64,000 nucleotides of DNA from Episyrphus balteatus. Its lineage: Eukaryota > Arthropoda > Insecta > Diptera > Syrphidae. The stretch covers positions 151,563,718-151,627,717 of the forward strand of contig NC_079134.1 in assembly GCF_945859705.1 (NCBI RefSeq). Direction: 5' to 3'. A program made the position numbers and the translations under genes. Below, piece by piece: positions 11,966-22,724 of the stretch. The stretch's first letter is position 1. Each line of letters starts with the position of its first letter. Below the pieces are notes generated by a model. The model ran no database searches. It saw only the letters and a program-made list of their open reading frames with translations, and had not been told where the DNA came from.

Positions 11966-13912
11966 GTTTTCTGAAGTTTTTGTTTTATAGGATTTTAGAT
12001 AATCTTACGATTGAATAAGTTGTTAACGAGAAATTCAGAAATACAAAAAAAATCGGTTGCTTTTAGTTTTAGGTTTAATTTTTTATTGTTTAACTTGTAA
12101 GTTTTCACAATTTTATTATTTTTAAGTTGTTAACTTATTTTAATATAGATTGTAAGTTAATTTTAAGTATAACAAATTAATTAAAGTTGGTCTTGATGAT
12201 CGTTTTGGAGATACTTCTCAACAGCTGCCGACCAAGCCCTGAAAACAGAGATAGCCTAGTGTTGGCTTTAAATAACCCCAAAAAAAAAGAGCCAACACTT
12301 TAAATAGACTTATAACTTAAATAAATTACAAATCATTAGAAACATTATAAGAATCAGTTATCAAATTGTAAGTAACTAGACTGTAAATCATAGCTAAATG
12401 GGTTTATAATGGATTAAGCTACAAAAAGTAATTCCATATACCTAATTATTTTTTCAACGTTAATAAAGAAATCCTTTTCTTCATAAATAAATAAAAAATT
12501 AATAACAAGCTTACTTAAAATTGCTTTGCATATCCGCACTTAAAAGGTAAGCAACCCACAGAAGCTAAACCTACTTAAAAGATTCTAATAAAAACCTAAG
12601 ATCTGAAATAAACTGCGTTTGGTAGCTTAAATCCCTTCCTTCCTAGAATAATACCCATTATTCTTCATTCTATTTAGATACCTCTTGAGCACAATATAAT
12701 GCGACTAACCTAGTCTCTAACATTGTTTACCTATCCAATTATCCTTCTTTTTTTTTTCTAAACCAACACACACTTTTTTTTTTGATTATACTCTTATTCA
12801 ACTCTGAGTACAGTATCTACATATATGTGCTGGATTTGTTCTTACCAGGAAATCCTTAAGGACTTACCGCTCACTAATCCAAAGCTCTTTTCCATGAACT
12901 CCAACTTTGTTTCGCACTCACCTTTAGTGAATTTTCATTCATCAAATTTTTGTGAATGTGTGTGTGCGTATGCCCACACACGTTTGATGGAGTAAAGTAA
13001 CAACTGCACAACAGTAATAAAAAAAAATAAAGAAAAAAACTAACTAACTAACAGTAAAAACCAAACCAAAATCCAACTCGCAGGACTCGACACGAGAATA
13101 TCCCATCAATCAACTACAAATTTACCTTTTGCAACGAAAGCACGTCCTTTGCCATCGCTCTTTTTCATTCTACTACTCTCTCCTACCATATAAATATAGC
13201 TTGCTAGATAGAGATTTAGGTACTTCGGTTTCAATGTAACTGATGTTGTCTGCTACGTGTGTAACTTTCTCTGCTGGATGATGCACCATCAACAGCAGCA
13301 ACTAACAGCAACATAGCAGCAAAAAAAAGAAGAAAGGATTACACTCTGTTCCACCGGGTAGATAGGTACTTCAAGCCTGTATACGCACATCAAGCACCCA
13401 ATCTTCTACTTTCGCAACGGATGATGACCGATGGAAGTTTCAGGACCTCCACCAAACAAAAATGTAAATGGAATTCGTGTTTGTTACAACGTCGACGGCG
13501 ACGAACGTGCCAAGGAATAGTCACACACGACGACGACGAATGTAAGCAAAACCTATAAATGCAAACGTGTTCCTGACGTACTGCTGTTTTTGTTGTGGCC
13601 AGAAATGAAAGACACAAAAAATCCCTAGCGGAACCAAATTTACTTCAACCAAAACAAAAAAAAAAAAAAAAAATCCTTTTCCATTTTGAAACGAAAAGAA
13701 ACGACCCCCAGGCACTACCGCACCGGTACTAAACTCAAACAACTCACATGCAGGACTCAAGAGTGGCTTTGGGATAAAAAAAAAGAGAAATAAAAAAACA
13801 GGGATATCATTTCCACCTATCTGCATTTTTTTTTTGTTTTTTTTTTTTTGCGTGATGTCTGGATCTGGATCTGGACGCGAACTGGAAATTATTTATGAAT
13901 TTCATTTTGCAG
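11966..13912. other. A+T-rich stretch grading into a repeat-poor island
   Basis: From 11966 to about 12540 the sequence is A/T-rich, with an inverted pair AGTGTTGGCT / AGCCAACACT near 12258 and 12288. From 12540 onward it is repeat-poor and less skewed, with AACAGCAGCAACTAACAGCA near 13290 and a short ACGACGACGACGAA run near 13528. Overlapping minus-strand open frames at 13390-13826 have no recognisable domain and are not called. Confidence 0.45.
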
Positions 13913-13932
13913 TTTTGCTAACGTCAGCAAAA
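13913..13932. promoter_or_regulatory. Near-perfect palindrome resembling a Maf (MARE) / CRE site
   Basis: The minus strand reads TTTTGCTGACGTTAGCAAAA. It differs from a perfect palindrome at one symmetrical pair. It holds TGCTGACGTTAGCA, one base from the CRE-type Maf recognition element TGCTGACGTCAGCA. It lies in a repeat-poor island, where a bZIP site would be plausible. Function is inference from sequence alone. Confidence 0.35.
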
Positions 13933-15487
13933 GTGGACTATATACGATGACAACAAGCCAGGACCTAGCCAGCGGCGTTGGTCATTTTTAAGAGGAAAGG
14001 TCTGAGGCATTATAGAAAAAAAAACCTTTTATAGTAGCCCAGCAGAAGGAAAGACCAAATAAAGGAGCTGTAGTCATCACACAGAATATAGCGACGGCTA
14101 TCGCGATCTGTCTCAAGGGCTTGCCGGCTTTCTCAATTTCAATATCTATGCCATAAATAATACAAACTTTAGATTGTCTGGACTGTGTGTCAGTTAGTTA
14201 AAACGTTTTTTTTTTTTTTGTCTAACTTTCGCTCTAGCTCAAATAAAGGAAGAATTAAAATGATAGAGAGATTGGATACAGAATTGGAATTTTTGATTGT
14301 TGGCAGGAGAGTCCTGTGAAAAAATAATAAAAGTGATTTAGTCTAGTTTTTGTGATATTCGGGAAAGATTTTGAGAATTGCTAAAATTATAAATTATAAT
14401 TAAATGTTCCTTACCTACATTTAATTTTTTTTTTTTTTTGAGTCTAAGAAATAAATATTCACTTTTTGCAAAAATGTATTATTTGCTTACAAGTTTTATG
14501 GTTGCACTTAATCTTTTTGATCTTATATGTACAACTTTTCAAGGCCGATAAACCGTTTGAAATAAAAAAGAATCACAAAGAAACTCAACTGAATAATTGG
14601 TGAAAAAGATTTTTCAATAGAAAAAAAAAAAAAAATGGTACACATACGCCACAGTGACCTTTTAAGTTTAATACAAAAATACTCAATCGATCACTAAATA
14701 ACGAAATAATTATTATTATTTAAGATAAAAATATTCACTACAATCATGTCTGTTCTGAAATTTATTTTTATACCTACATTTTTTTATACGTAAACTAACT
14801 TAAACTTGTATTACCTTCAGAAAGCTTATTATTTAAGCTTTGCCTCAATCATATATCATAAAATGTACAATGCATTGCAAAAAATTGAAATTTAAACAGG
14901 ATTATTTATGATAGATACCTATGTATATCAATTAAAAAGTTATAATATTTAATTACGAAATAAAGTTTAATTACATTTTTTAAGTACCTACTCTATACTA
15001 GTACTTATAAAAGACCATGTTTTTACCGTATCTCAAAATATGACTATAAAAATACTTGAAATGTTAGTGTTCAATTCACCTTACTATCAAATGAAAAAAG
15101 ACATCAATAAAAACCGATCGAAAAAAGTTTAGTGCAAAAAAAAAATAGTTTTTCCCGTGTTTTTCAGTGATTAATAATTTTAGAAATAAAATTTTCTCCT
15201 ACAATTCCTTAAGGTTTGTGATTTTTTTTTAAGCTTTCAAAAATAAAAACACACCAAAAAATTTATTGTTTTTCAAAAATTTATGTTTCGATAATCAGGG
15301 CCTACGGAATAAAATTTTGCATTAGACCCCTAAATTTTACAACACAAATTTTCTATAAAAAAAAAACAGTTTTTAAAATAAATTTGTCTAGAATTTTTTC
15401 AACACTCTTCTGTCATTTTTCTAACAAATTTGTCTATCGATTAAAAATAAATCAACTCTCTTCAACTTACCGTTTAAAGAATACATT
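13933..15487. other. Repeat-poor to A+T-rich stretch, no gene
   Basis: The right half of the 12.5-14.3 kb island, then A/T-rich DNA. At 14638-14660 is a copy of the ACACATACGCCACAGTGACC motif shared with about 7.1 and 28.15 kb, preceded by a poly-A run. No coding frame. Confidence 0.4.
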
Positions 15488-15860
15488 TTGGGGAGAGTAC
15501 CTACGATAACCTAGGCGACAAGAATTGATAACGGTAATTTGTAGAGGAGTTCAATACAATCATTTTTCACTATGGGAGGGGGGTCTATCTCCCCCCATTT
15601 AGGCGGAAGGGGCAATTTTCTAAAATATGACGTAAAATACTAAAAAAATTATTAAAAAACAACGGCAACACTTACAGTTATGAATGACACCTTTTTTAAA
15701 AGCCTGAATTGTACACTTAATTCTAGTCTTTAAATCAAATTATTTCAATTAATTTTTCTTGAAATAATGAACTTCAAAGTCAAAATTTGGGAAAAAAAAA
15801 AGTTTAAAAAAACACATTAAATACTATTTTTGCCAAGACTGTCGTTTTAAATATGAAATG
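15488..15860 (+). repeat. Single arm of the 48-52 kb inverted-repeat family
   Basis: It carries, in order, TTCAATACAATCATTTTT, GGGAGGGGGGTCTATCTC, CCCATTTAGGCGG, GGGGCAATTTTCTAAAA, GGCAACACTTACAGTTATGA and ACTATTTTTG. All occur in the same order in the right arm of the structure at 48427-52040, read on its minus strand. Only one arm is present here. The G-run / C-run pair near 15572-15595 could form a small hairpin. Confidence 0.7.
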
Positions 15861-16078
15861 AATCAATGAAATAAACTTTAACATAGAATTCAACATAGAA
15901 TTCAATCTATACAAAATTGCTAATGCGAAGGGGAACGTGAGGTTGAGTTATGCTTGTATGAATCCAAAAATAGTTAAATTTTCAAAACAAAAAAAAAATA
16001 AAAAAAATTAATAATAATTAATTTAATTAATCCCAAAAAATTCTAGTGGGTTGAGGCATCTTATCCCATCTGAGTATA

Positions 16079-16507
16079 CACAGAGAAAAATATGACCCGC
16101 TAAAAACTAACAGATTGCCATATTGTTTTACCGTCCATACATTTCATAAGGAAATCTTATTAAAATCAACGATTAATAAGGTTTTTTTAAGGAGATTTCT
16201 TATTTTTTTTATAGAGAAAATCTTATTAAAATTTGACTGAAAAGTTGATTTTTTTTGCAACTTAGCACTAGAACAAAAATCGCGATCAATATTTTCATGG
16301 CAGGTTGGTTCAGGTGGTAAGGTGGGCGACTAATGATTTGAAGTCTCCAGTTCGATTCCCAGCCTGGTCATCTTTTTTTTATTTTTTTGCAGATTTTAAA
16401 ACAATAAGGAAAACCCGATTGTTTTAATAAGGTTTCCTTCTTGGATGAAAACCATAGAGAAATCTTATTGTTTTTGTTCTATTTTATGTGGTCTATTTTT
16501 CTCTGTG
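16079..16507 (+). mobile_element. TA-flanked MITE carrying a tRNA-like module
   Basis: The ends are TA|CACAGAGAAAAATATGACC and GGTCTATTTTTCTCTGTG|TA, TIRs of about 20 bp with one extra base on the left. The words AATCTTATTAAAAT and AATAAGG recur in both halves, often inverted. A tRNA-like module lies at 16298-16370. At 429 bp there is no transposase. End structure resembles the 7202-7979 MITE. Confidence 0.75.
16298..16370 (+). other. tRNA-like module (pol III A and B boxes)
   Basis: The segment is tRNA-sized (73 bp). It has an A-box-like TTGGTTCAGGTGG at 16305-16317 and a B-box-like GTTCGATTCC at 16350-16359, and is followed by a T-run from 16372 that would end pol III transcription. The T-stem and acceptor pairings are poor, so this is not a functional tRNA gene; an anticodon cannot be assigned safely. 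It could be a captured or convergent pol III promoter inside the MITE. Confidence 0.5.
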
Positions 16508-16509
16508 TA

Positions 16510-18577
16510 GCCTTGAGCATAGCAATAATCTCTAGACCTTCATATGTTTGCAATACTTGAGAAAAGCTCAAATTCTAGTATTATGTCTTAGAAGCTTTAA
16601 TTATTATGTACACCTAGTTGGAGGAACTCATTCATTTTATATTCCAATTCAGAGTTTCAATTCGCGCCCATCACAGATGGTATAAAATATCTCATATCTA
16701 ACTTTGTAACTTTAAAAAAAGTCCTTATTCTTGCTTAAACTAGTCATGTGCCAATACTAAATCACCAACTTTCAACGAATTCATTATGATTTTTCAAATC
16801 AAATTAACTTTCTTTCAAAAAAATCAAACATGATCTTTAATCTCTTTCTCAATTGAAGTCAAATCGTGTTAGAAGCTTTCCCCCGCCTAACCATCAATCA
16901 TTATTTTAATATTTTCGATCAACTTCTTTGCATAATAAAATTCATCCAGCCGCAAATTTCTCACTTCAACACCTAAATAATTGCACCAATAGCATTTTAC
17001 AGACGGAGTCAGGTACTAATATAGGGCGATTGTGGGCTTTACATTTTTTTTTTAATTTCATTTTTTGATTATGGGTATAATATCCGATTACCTTACAAAA
17101 ATGTTGATAGATATTTTTTTTGCAGCTCATCCATAATATTAAATCAATTATTAGCATGAACCGTTAGAGGGAAATTTTTTCTCAATTTGTTTTTATTTCA
17201 ATCTTGTTGTTGTTTTTTTTCTCTTTTTTTGATTCAGCAATTTCTGTCTGCTCTTGTTTAAAGTTAATTTTCTTAGAACATCATTATACCATTGAGCCCA
17301 TCATACATATAACAAAAAAAAAAACAACAACAACAAAGGAATCCTTCTTAATTTTTTTTTAAGTTAAGAGCGATAATCAAACATCATCCGTGCGAAAAAT
17401 GCCTTGATAAATATTTTTTTCTTTTTTTGAATTCATCTTATCTTCGTTTTACAGCAAAAAAACAGAGAAGAAAACAAATCTACAACCAAAACAGAGGGAA
17501 TACAAAAAAAGGAGGAAAAAAAAATTATTAAAGAAGACTCCATCAAATTTATTTCATATCTCACTGCGTTCTTTCGTCCCTTCCTGTTCATCGTCCCTTC
17601 TTTTCATTTTTAGATTTGGTTTGATGGAATTTTCGGTGATTATAAATAATAATAAAAAAAAAAAACATAAATTGGAGGAAACAAAATTAGGGGTTGGAAT
17701 TTTTTTCCACCTTACATCGTTGACGCACCCATCCTTTCAAATTTTTTACCAACACATCTCTCACAAGAGTATGCAAAGTATTTTTTTTTTTCTGTTTTTT
17801 CCTTTGATATTGGTTCGTTACTCTAAGCCTCACCCAAACAAAAATAAAAATTTAAATAAAAAAAAAAAAAAAACACACAAATTCTACCCCAACCAACAAA
17901 AAAAAAAAAAGAAAACCAAAATTAGGTACCTTTTACCTTTCTCATCATCATGGTGTTCGAGCCTAAATTGATTATTATTTTTATTTGAAAGGCACGAGGA
18001 TAAAACGAAGAAAAATAAATGAGGAAATAATCTTTAATATGTATATTGTATAGGTAAATGTTTTTACATTGGTTAAACAAAAAATTAAGGATGTTTTTGT
18101 TCTTGTTAAGTCTCAGAGAATTATTTTCCTTTTTTTAGCCTAAACTTTTTGCAAAGACTGGCACAAAAGTAATGTATAAGGACATTTAAGGATTACAACT
18201 TATTTATAAATAAATAAAAAAAAAAAACCACAGTTCGAAAATCCAAATCCAACATATCAAAACAAAAATTGTTTTCTATTTTTTTTTTTTTTTGGAAAAT
18301 ATTTCCTTCTAAAAAAAACATAGAGATATAAATAAAGTCCAATTAAACAGTTAAAATGCCCTAAACGGCTGCATAGTTATACAATACATAAAGTTTTATG
18401 TCGCCTTTATGCAACGTTACATAAATTTCTATTAATAAAACATTTTCATGGTCATTATAGTTATGATAAATTTGTGTCCAAATAAGTACTAAAATTGGAA
18501 AATTAGTACTTTTAATCACGACAAACAACTCCATCTGTCTATAAAATAACTCCATCTGATTCGAAAATAAAATAAAA
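16510..18577. other. A+T-rich non-coding stretch
   Basis: Many poly-A and poly-T tracts, especially 17200-18000. Open frames at 16966-17157 (minus), 17621-17971 (plus) and 18361-18582 (minus) are A/T-driven and have no domain. No TIR pair or array recognised. Confidence 0.45.
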
Positions 18578-19572
18578 TGCACGACTGGGGTCGCACGAAC
18601 TTGCTCTTACAGTTAAAGTTGCTTTAATTTTCAAGACTTTTTATATAGAAATTTGGAAAAAAAAAATAAAATTCGTTTTTAAAAAAAAATAAAATAAAAT
18701 CTGAAATTAAATTGCCCTCCAAACCAAGTATGCAGTTTTGATTGATATATTAACATGCATTTTTAGAAAAAAAATTTTCAAAATCGTTAGAGCCGTTTTT
18801 TAAAAAACTAATTTCTTATAAATAATTTTTTGGAAAAAAAGTTTAAAAATAAAATTGGTATGTCATTTTGTAGAAATCACTAATCAACATCTAAAAACAA
18901 AATTTCAAAAAAATTAAATGTCCCGTTTTCGAAAATTTGATTTTTCAAAAAAAAAATTTCAAATTTTTTTTAAAAATCCAAAAATTATTTTTTTCAAAAT
19001 TTTATTTTTGGCTTATATTTAAATTATATAAATTCTTCTTCACAAAAAGTTTCGTTGAAATCGAATAAGCAGTTTTGGAGATAATCGGATTTGAAAAAAA
19101 CGGTTCTATGGTAGGTACCGTTAATAATGATTTTCAAAAAAAAATTTTTTCATTAAAAGATAGACCTTAACTTTAAACTAACACTTGAATTTTTTAAACA
19201 AAATCGTTAGAGCTGTTTTCGAGATATTTCAATTTTACTAAAATCGGTATATGACAAGTACCGTTATTTTTGGTCCAAAAAAATTAATTCCAAAAACCCC
19301 TCTGGAGAGTCGCCAAATAACGCTGCATACCAGGTTTGACATCAATCGGTCCATCCGTTTAGGCTGTAGCTCTTTATACAGACAGACAGACAGACTGACA
19401 GACAGACTGACAGACTGACAGACAGACAGACAGACAGACAGACGGACTTCCGGGACCCACTTTTTTGGCATTGTCTACCATCGTAATGTCATGGAAAAAT
19501 GTTATCTCAACTTTTTTTTTTGTACGAATGCATAACTTGATATATAGTACCTATATCGCAAGTAAAAAAAAC
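18578..19572 (+). mobile_element. DINE-1/mini-me-like element, copy 1
   Basis: It begins with the family core TGCACGACTGGGGTCGCACG, followed by CTTGCTCTT. Poly-A/T-rich body sequence follows with two ATCGTTAGAGC(C/T)GTTTT words (18784, 19203). Near the 3' end are CAATCGGTCCATCCGTTTAGG, a GACA/GACT microsatellite at 19379-19443, then CGGACTTCCGGGACCCACTT and the tail ending GCAAGTAAAA. The order of conserved core, body and (GTCY)n microsatellite matches what is described for dipteran mini-me / DINE-1 elements, now regarded as Helitron-related and non-autonomous. No protein is encoded. The assignment to that superfamily is inference. Confidence 0.7.
19379..19443. repeat. GACA/GACT microsatellite inside the DINE-like copy
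   Basis: Tandem GACA tetramers are interrupted by GACT, giving a few GACAGACT octamers. The reverse complement of this octamer is the unit massively expanded at 63225-64000. Confidence 0.9.
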
Positions 19573-20553
19573 AAACGTGAGCGGAAGTTCTCGATATCAT
19601 ATACAAATTGTTCACTTAATTGCAAATGTTATCCAAAAAATAAGTTCTTCAATGAAAAAAAAATTAAATATAGATAATATCTAGATATACAAATCATTGC
19701 TATGTTTTCTTTTTCTGAAAATTATGTGATGTTCAAATGACATTTAAGCAAAATATATTCTAATTCAGGCTCTAAATAACCTAAAAACGCGTTTAGCTTA
19801 TAAAACCTCTATTAAACGTTGCATAAAGTTTATAAATAACAATTTTCCGTTTAAAGATATTATATAGAGTACATAATGCTATGCGCTGTCTATGATGAGC
19901 TTATAAATAGGGCTGTTAAACTTTAGCTTAAATATCGTATTTTGATATGTCGCACATAGGAGTATTTCGATCAAAAACCTGGACAAAATTATTTTTTTAA
20001 GTAAAACAATTTATTATTGTTAGAAACTATTATTTATGCAATGAAAGGCGGTTTGTTGTAAAAAAGTTGAAAAACTTTAAGAACGCTTGTGATAAGAAAA
20101 ACTTAAAAAAAAAAAAAAATAGTATGAAATTTCATTCACCCAAAATCTGAAAAATTATAATATCTAAAATAATAGAGCTTCTAGAAAGGAACCATTGTGA
20201 TTTTTAGGCTTAGTGAATCCAAATGCATTAAGTTCAATAAAAAAAATTCTGGAAAATTTTAACAACCAGGAAGAAAAACACGTAGGGCGTATGAGTGATT
20301 TTTACTAAAAGTGAAAATTTCATTCGCAAATTATTTTGTTAATCGCAAATATTCGCACCCAAATTTTTGATATTAAATTAAAAGAATAGTCAAAGTTGTC
20401 ATAAATCTATGTATTGAAGCAGAATATTAGGGTATACTATAACAAAGCAATTAGACTTAAAAAAAAAACAATAAAATATCTATATGTTTAAGACTCTTTT
20501 CCCACTGTCACTTAATTAAACAAAAAATATTTAATATTTCCATAACTACTATT
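19573..20553. other. A+T-rich stretch containing a reverse R-B copy
   Basis: Apart from the R-B copy at 20118-20272 (listed separately) nothing is recognised. Confidence 0.4.
20118..20272 (-). repeat. Repeat R-B, reverse single copy
   Basis: On the minus strand it reads CCAGAA, GCATTTGGATTCACTAAGC, AAAAATCACAATGGTT and TTTCTAGAAGCT, as in the tandem units at 3284-3742. One unit only. Confidence 0.6.
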
Positions 20554-21314
20554 TAATTGAATCGTTTATTTCAGAAACGATATAAGTCCATGAGCATAAA
20601 CTTTTCAGGAGCAACAAAAAACTGTTTTTTACTTAAAATTCCACAACATTTCAAATTTAGAGTATGCCGAGTTATAATCTAGCCTAAGATACATTTAGAA
20701 ACCTTTTAAATATAAACTTTTTTTTTTAGGTCTTTGCTGGTTTTTAAGCCTTTAAAGTCGGTGGACTTATGTCGTTTCTGAAATAAACGAAATTTTTGTG
20801 GCAAAACTTTTGTTTTTATTTAGCTATAGTTTTTGAACCGTACTTTCGATTTAAATAAATTAAATAGCAGTAGAGTAAATCTTTACCTTTTTATAGATGT
20901 ATAAATTAAAGGCTTGCGTGTCATGATGTTTGCCAAAATAATTTAAAACTGGTAAAATGTCATATTATTCAAGAGTTAAAAATGCTACCACCACCAGAAT
21001 TTAATAGATATAGATAAAGTAATTCTTTACCTTTTTATAGATATAATAACAAAAGGGGGTGCGTGTCAAGATTGCTGCCAAAATAATTTAAAACTGGTAA
21101 AAGGTCATGTATTTAACAGTCAAAAATGTTGTCACCGGGTGAAAATTTTCCATATATTTTGAACCCTTTTCTTTCAGTTTTCGTATTTTGGGGGGTCTGA
21201 CATACTTAATTTTTTTTCAGAAGATGAATAACTATACATAAATGAGAAATTTCCAAAAAAAAATTTTTTGGAAAAAGTGGACTTATGCTGTTTCTGAAAT
21301 AAACGATTCAATTA
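20554..21314. mobile_element. TIR element, about 35-bp arms, with internal duplication
   Basis: The left end starts TAATTGAATCGTTTATTTCA and the right end is its inverse through CAGAAAC(G)A and TAAGTCCA. A third copy of the right-end sequence lies inside at about 20758-20792, so the element may hold an earlier shorter version or a partial duplication. Between them a block of about 144 bp (CTTTACCTTTTTATAGAT, then CCAAAATAATTTAAAACTGG) is tandemly duplicated, starting at 20881 and 21025. No transposase is present and no unambiguous TSD is visible. Confidence 0.65.
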
Positions 21315-22716
21315 TTACTCAATACCTGCGTTTGTATTTTTCGCTTTATGTTTAAAAGCACACTCGCTCACAGTCAATCTCCTAACAACACTCACCAAAC
21401 CAATACAAATTACAAAAAAAATCCAGAAAATAAACAGGTGACTTTGAATTTGTTTTGTCACACCACACACTTTAATACAAAAAAAAAAAATTAAGTGCAT
21501 CATATGAGCCCATGTATATTAACCATCCGCTTTGTAAAAAATTTAAATCAAAATTTTGATTTTTAGAAAATCGACTTTTGTCCAGCTTTTCCACCAGAAT
21601 ACTCCTATGTGTGTCATCTTGACAAAGTTGTGAAGATCAGGATTTTTTATTAACTTATACAATTTTTTCATTGAACCGCAATGAAAGTCTGAATCAAAGC
21701 AGATTAGAACATTCCAAATATTTATAAAATTTAAGAGTGTCTTTGATGATGCCCCGACTAGCAATTTTTCTTCTAAACAGCTTTACAGATGTAACTGTTG
21801 CTTCTGTAAAGCTTTATACCACCAACATTGTTAGCTGGGGCTGGCTGTATGAATTTATGAAATACATAAATGTACATAACTTTCATTGGACAGTTCGATA
21901 TTTAATTTGTAATCCAAATAAGTGAAGATCTATCGGATATCCTCGGAACTAGTATTCCTTAAACTGTTTTTTTTTTTTGTTTTTTTTTTTTTTTTAACAT
22001 CCTATATAACCATTTCCATTTGTGTAGGTATATTAATATCCTAAATCACATTCCTTCATTGTGACACTTTTTCCACTTCCGTCCTTTCTTTTGATTATAT
22101 AAAACGTTCGTTTTGTCAAAGTTTTATGTAAGCACATTTTTCTTATATTATACCTAACGACAACTCCGCTCGCCTGCCATTAGTAGCATATCTTCGATTA
22201 TCCTTTCATTGATATAATAACTATGACTGAAAGAATTATGCTAAGTCCAATAATACTCTCAAAGTACTCTTTTCTTTCTTCCTCGTGTCGGTCGTCGAAA
22301 AGTGCCGATGAAAGGTAAACAAGATGAAAAGCTTTGAACTATCTTCGCATATCCATTCAGGAGCTATCCCTCCAATACCTATGAGTCTTTCTTCTCGCAC
22401 CATCAATATTCTTTTTTTTTTTTGCCTCAGACAAAGAAAAATAATAAATTATTATTAGGAAATAAAATCATTTAATCTCTTCCGTTTTTTGTGTGTGAGT
22501 TCCTTTGTTATCGTAGTTCTTCCTTTTTTGGTCCTTGTCATCGGGAGAGAGGACGAAGGAAAACCAAGAAACGACGTCCTCGCTCGACGTGGTCTTTTAA
22601 GAATTCTCATTCTTATTGATTTCTTCTTTTTTGTGTGTGTTCCTAAAGAATAAACTTGGTTTTGATGTTTCTGCTTTCCAGACCAGAAGATGTAAAGAAG
22701 CTCAGGTGCGGAAGGT
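21315..22716. other. Repeat-poor island, no gene found
   Basis: From about 21960 the sequence is less A/T-skewed, with CT-rich tracts (22260-22290, 22380-22430). Small open frames at 21315-21503, 21543-21764 and 21737-21925 show no recognisable domain. No repeat signature. Confidence 0.4.
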
Positions 22717-22724
22717 ATGTATAT

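Noticed and set aside
12258..12297. Inverted pair AGTGTTGGCT / AGCCAACACT as a MITE
   Set aside because: Only 10 bp long with a short A-rich loop and no TSD; may be chance.
13390..13826. Overlapping minus-strand frames in the 12.5-14.3 kb island
   Set aside because: No domain, frames overlap each other, and a poly-A run and ACG triplets account for much of their length.
16298..16370. Functional tRNA gene
   Set aside because: A and B boxes are present but the T-stem and acceptor stem do not pair well, and the segment lies inside a MITE.
19238..19471. Ser/Val/Cys-Leu-rich frame over the GACA repeat
   Set aside because: Translation of the tetranucleotide microsatellite; not a gene.
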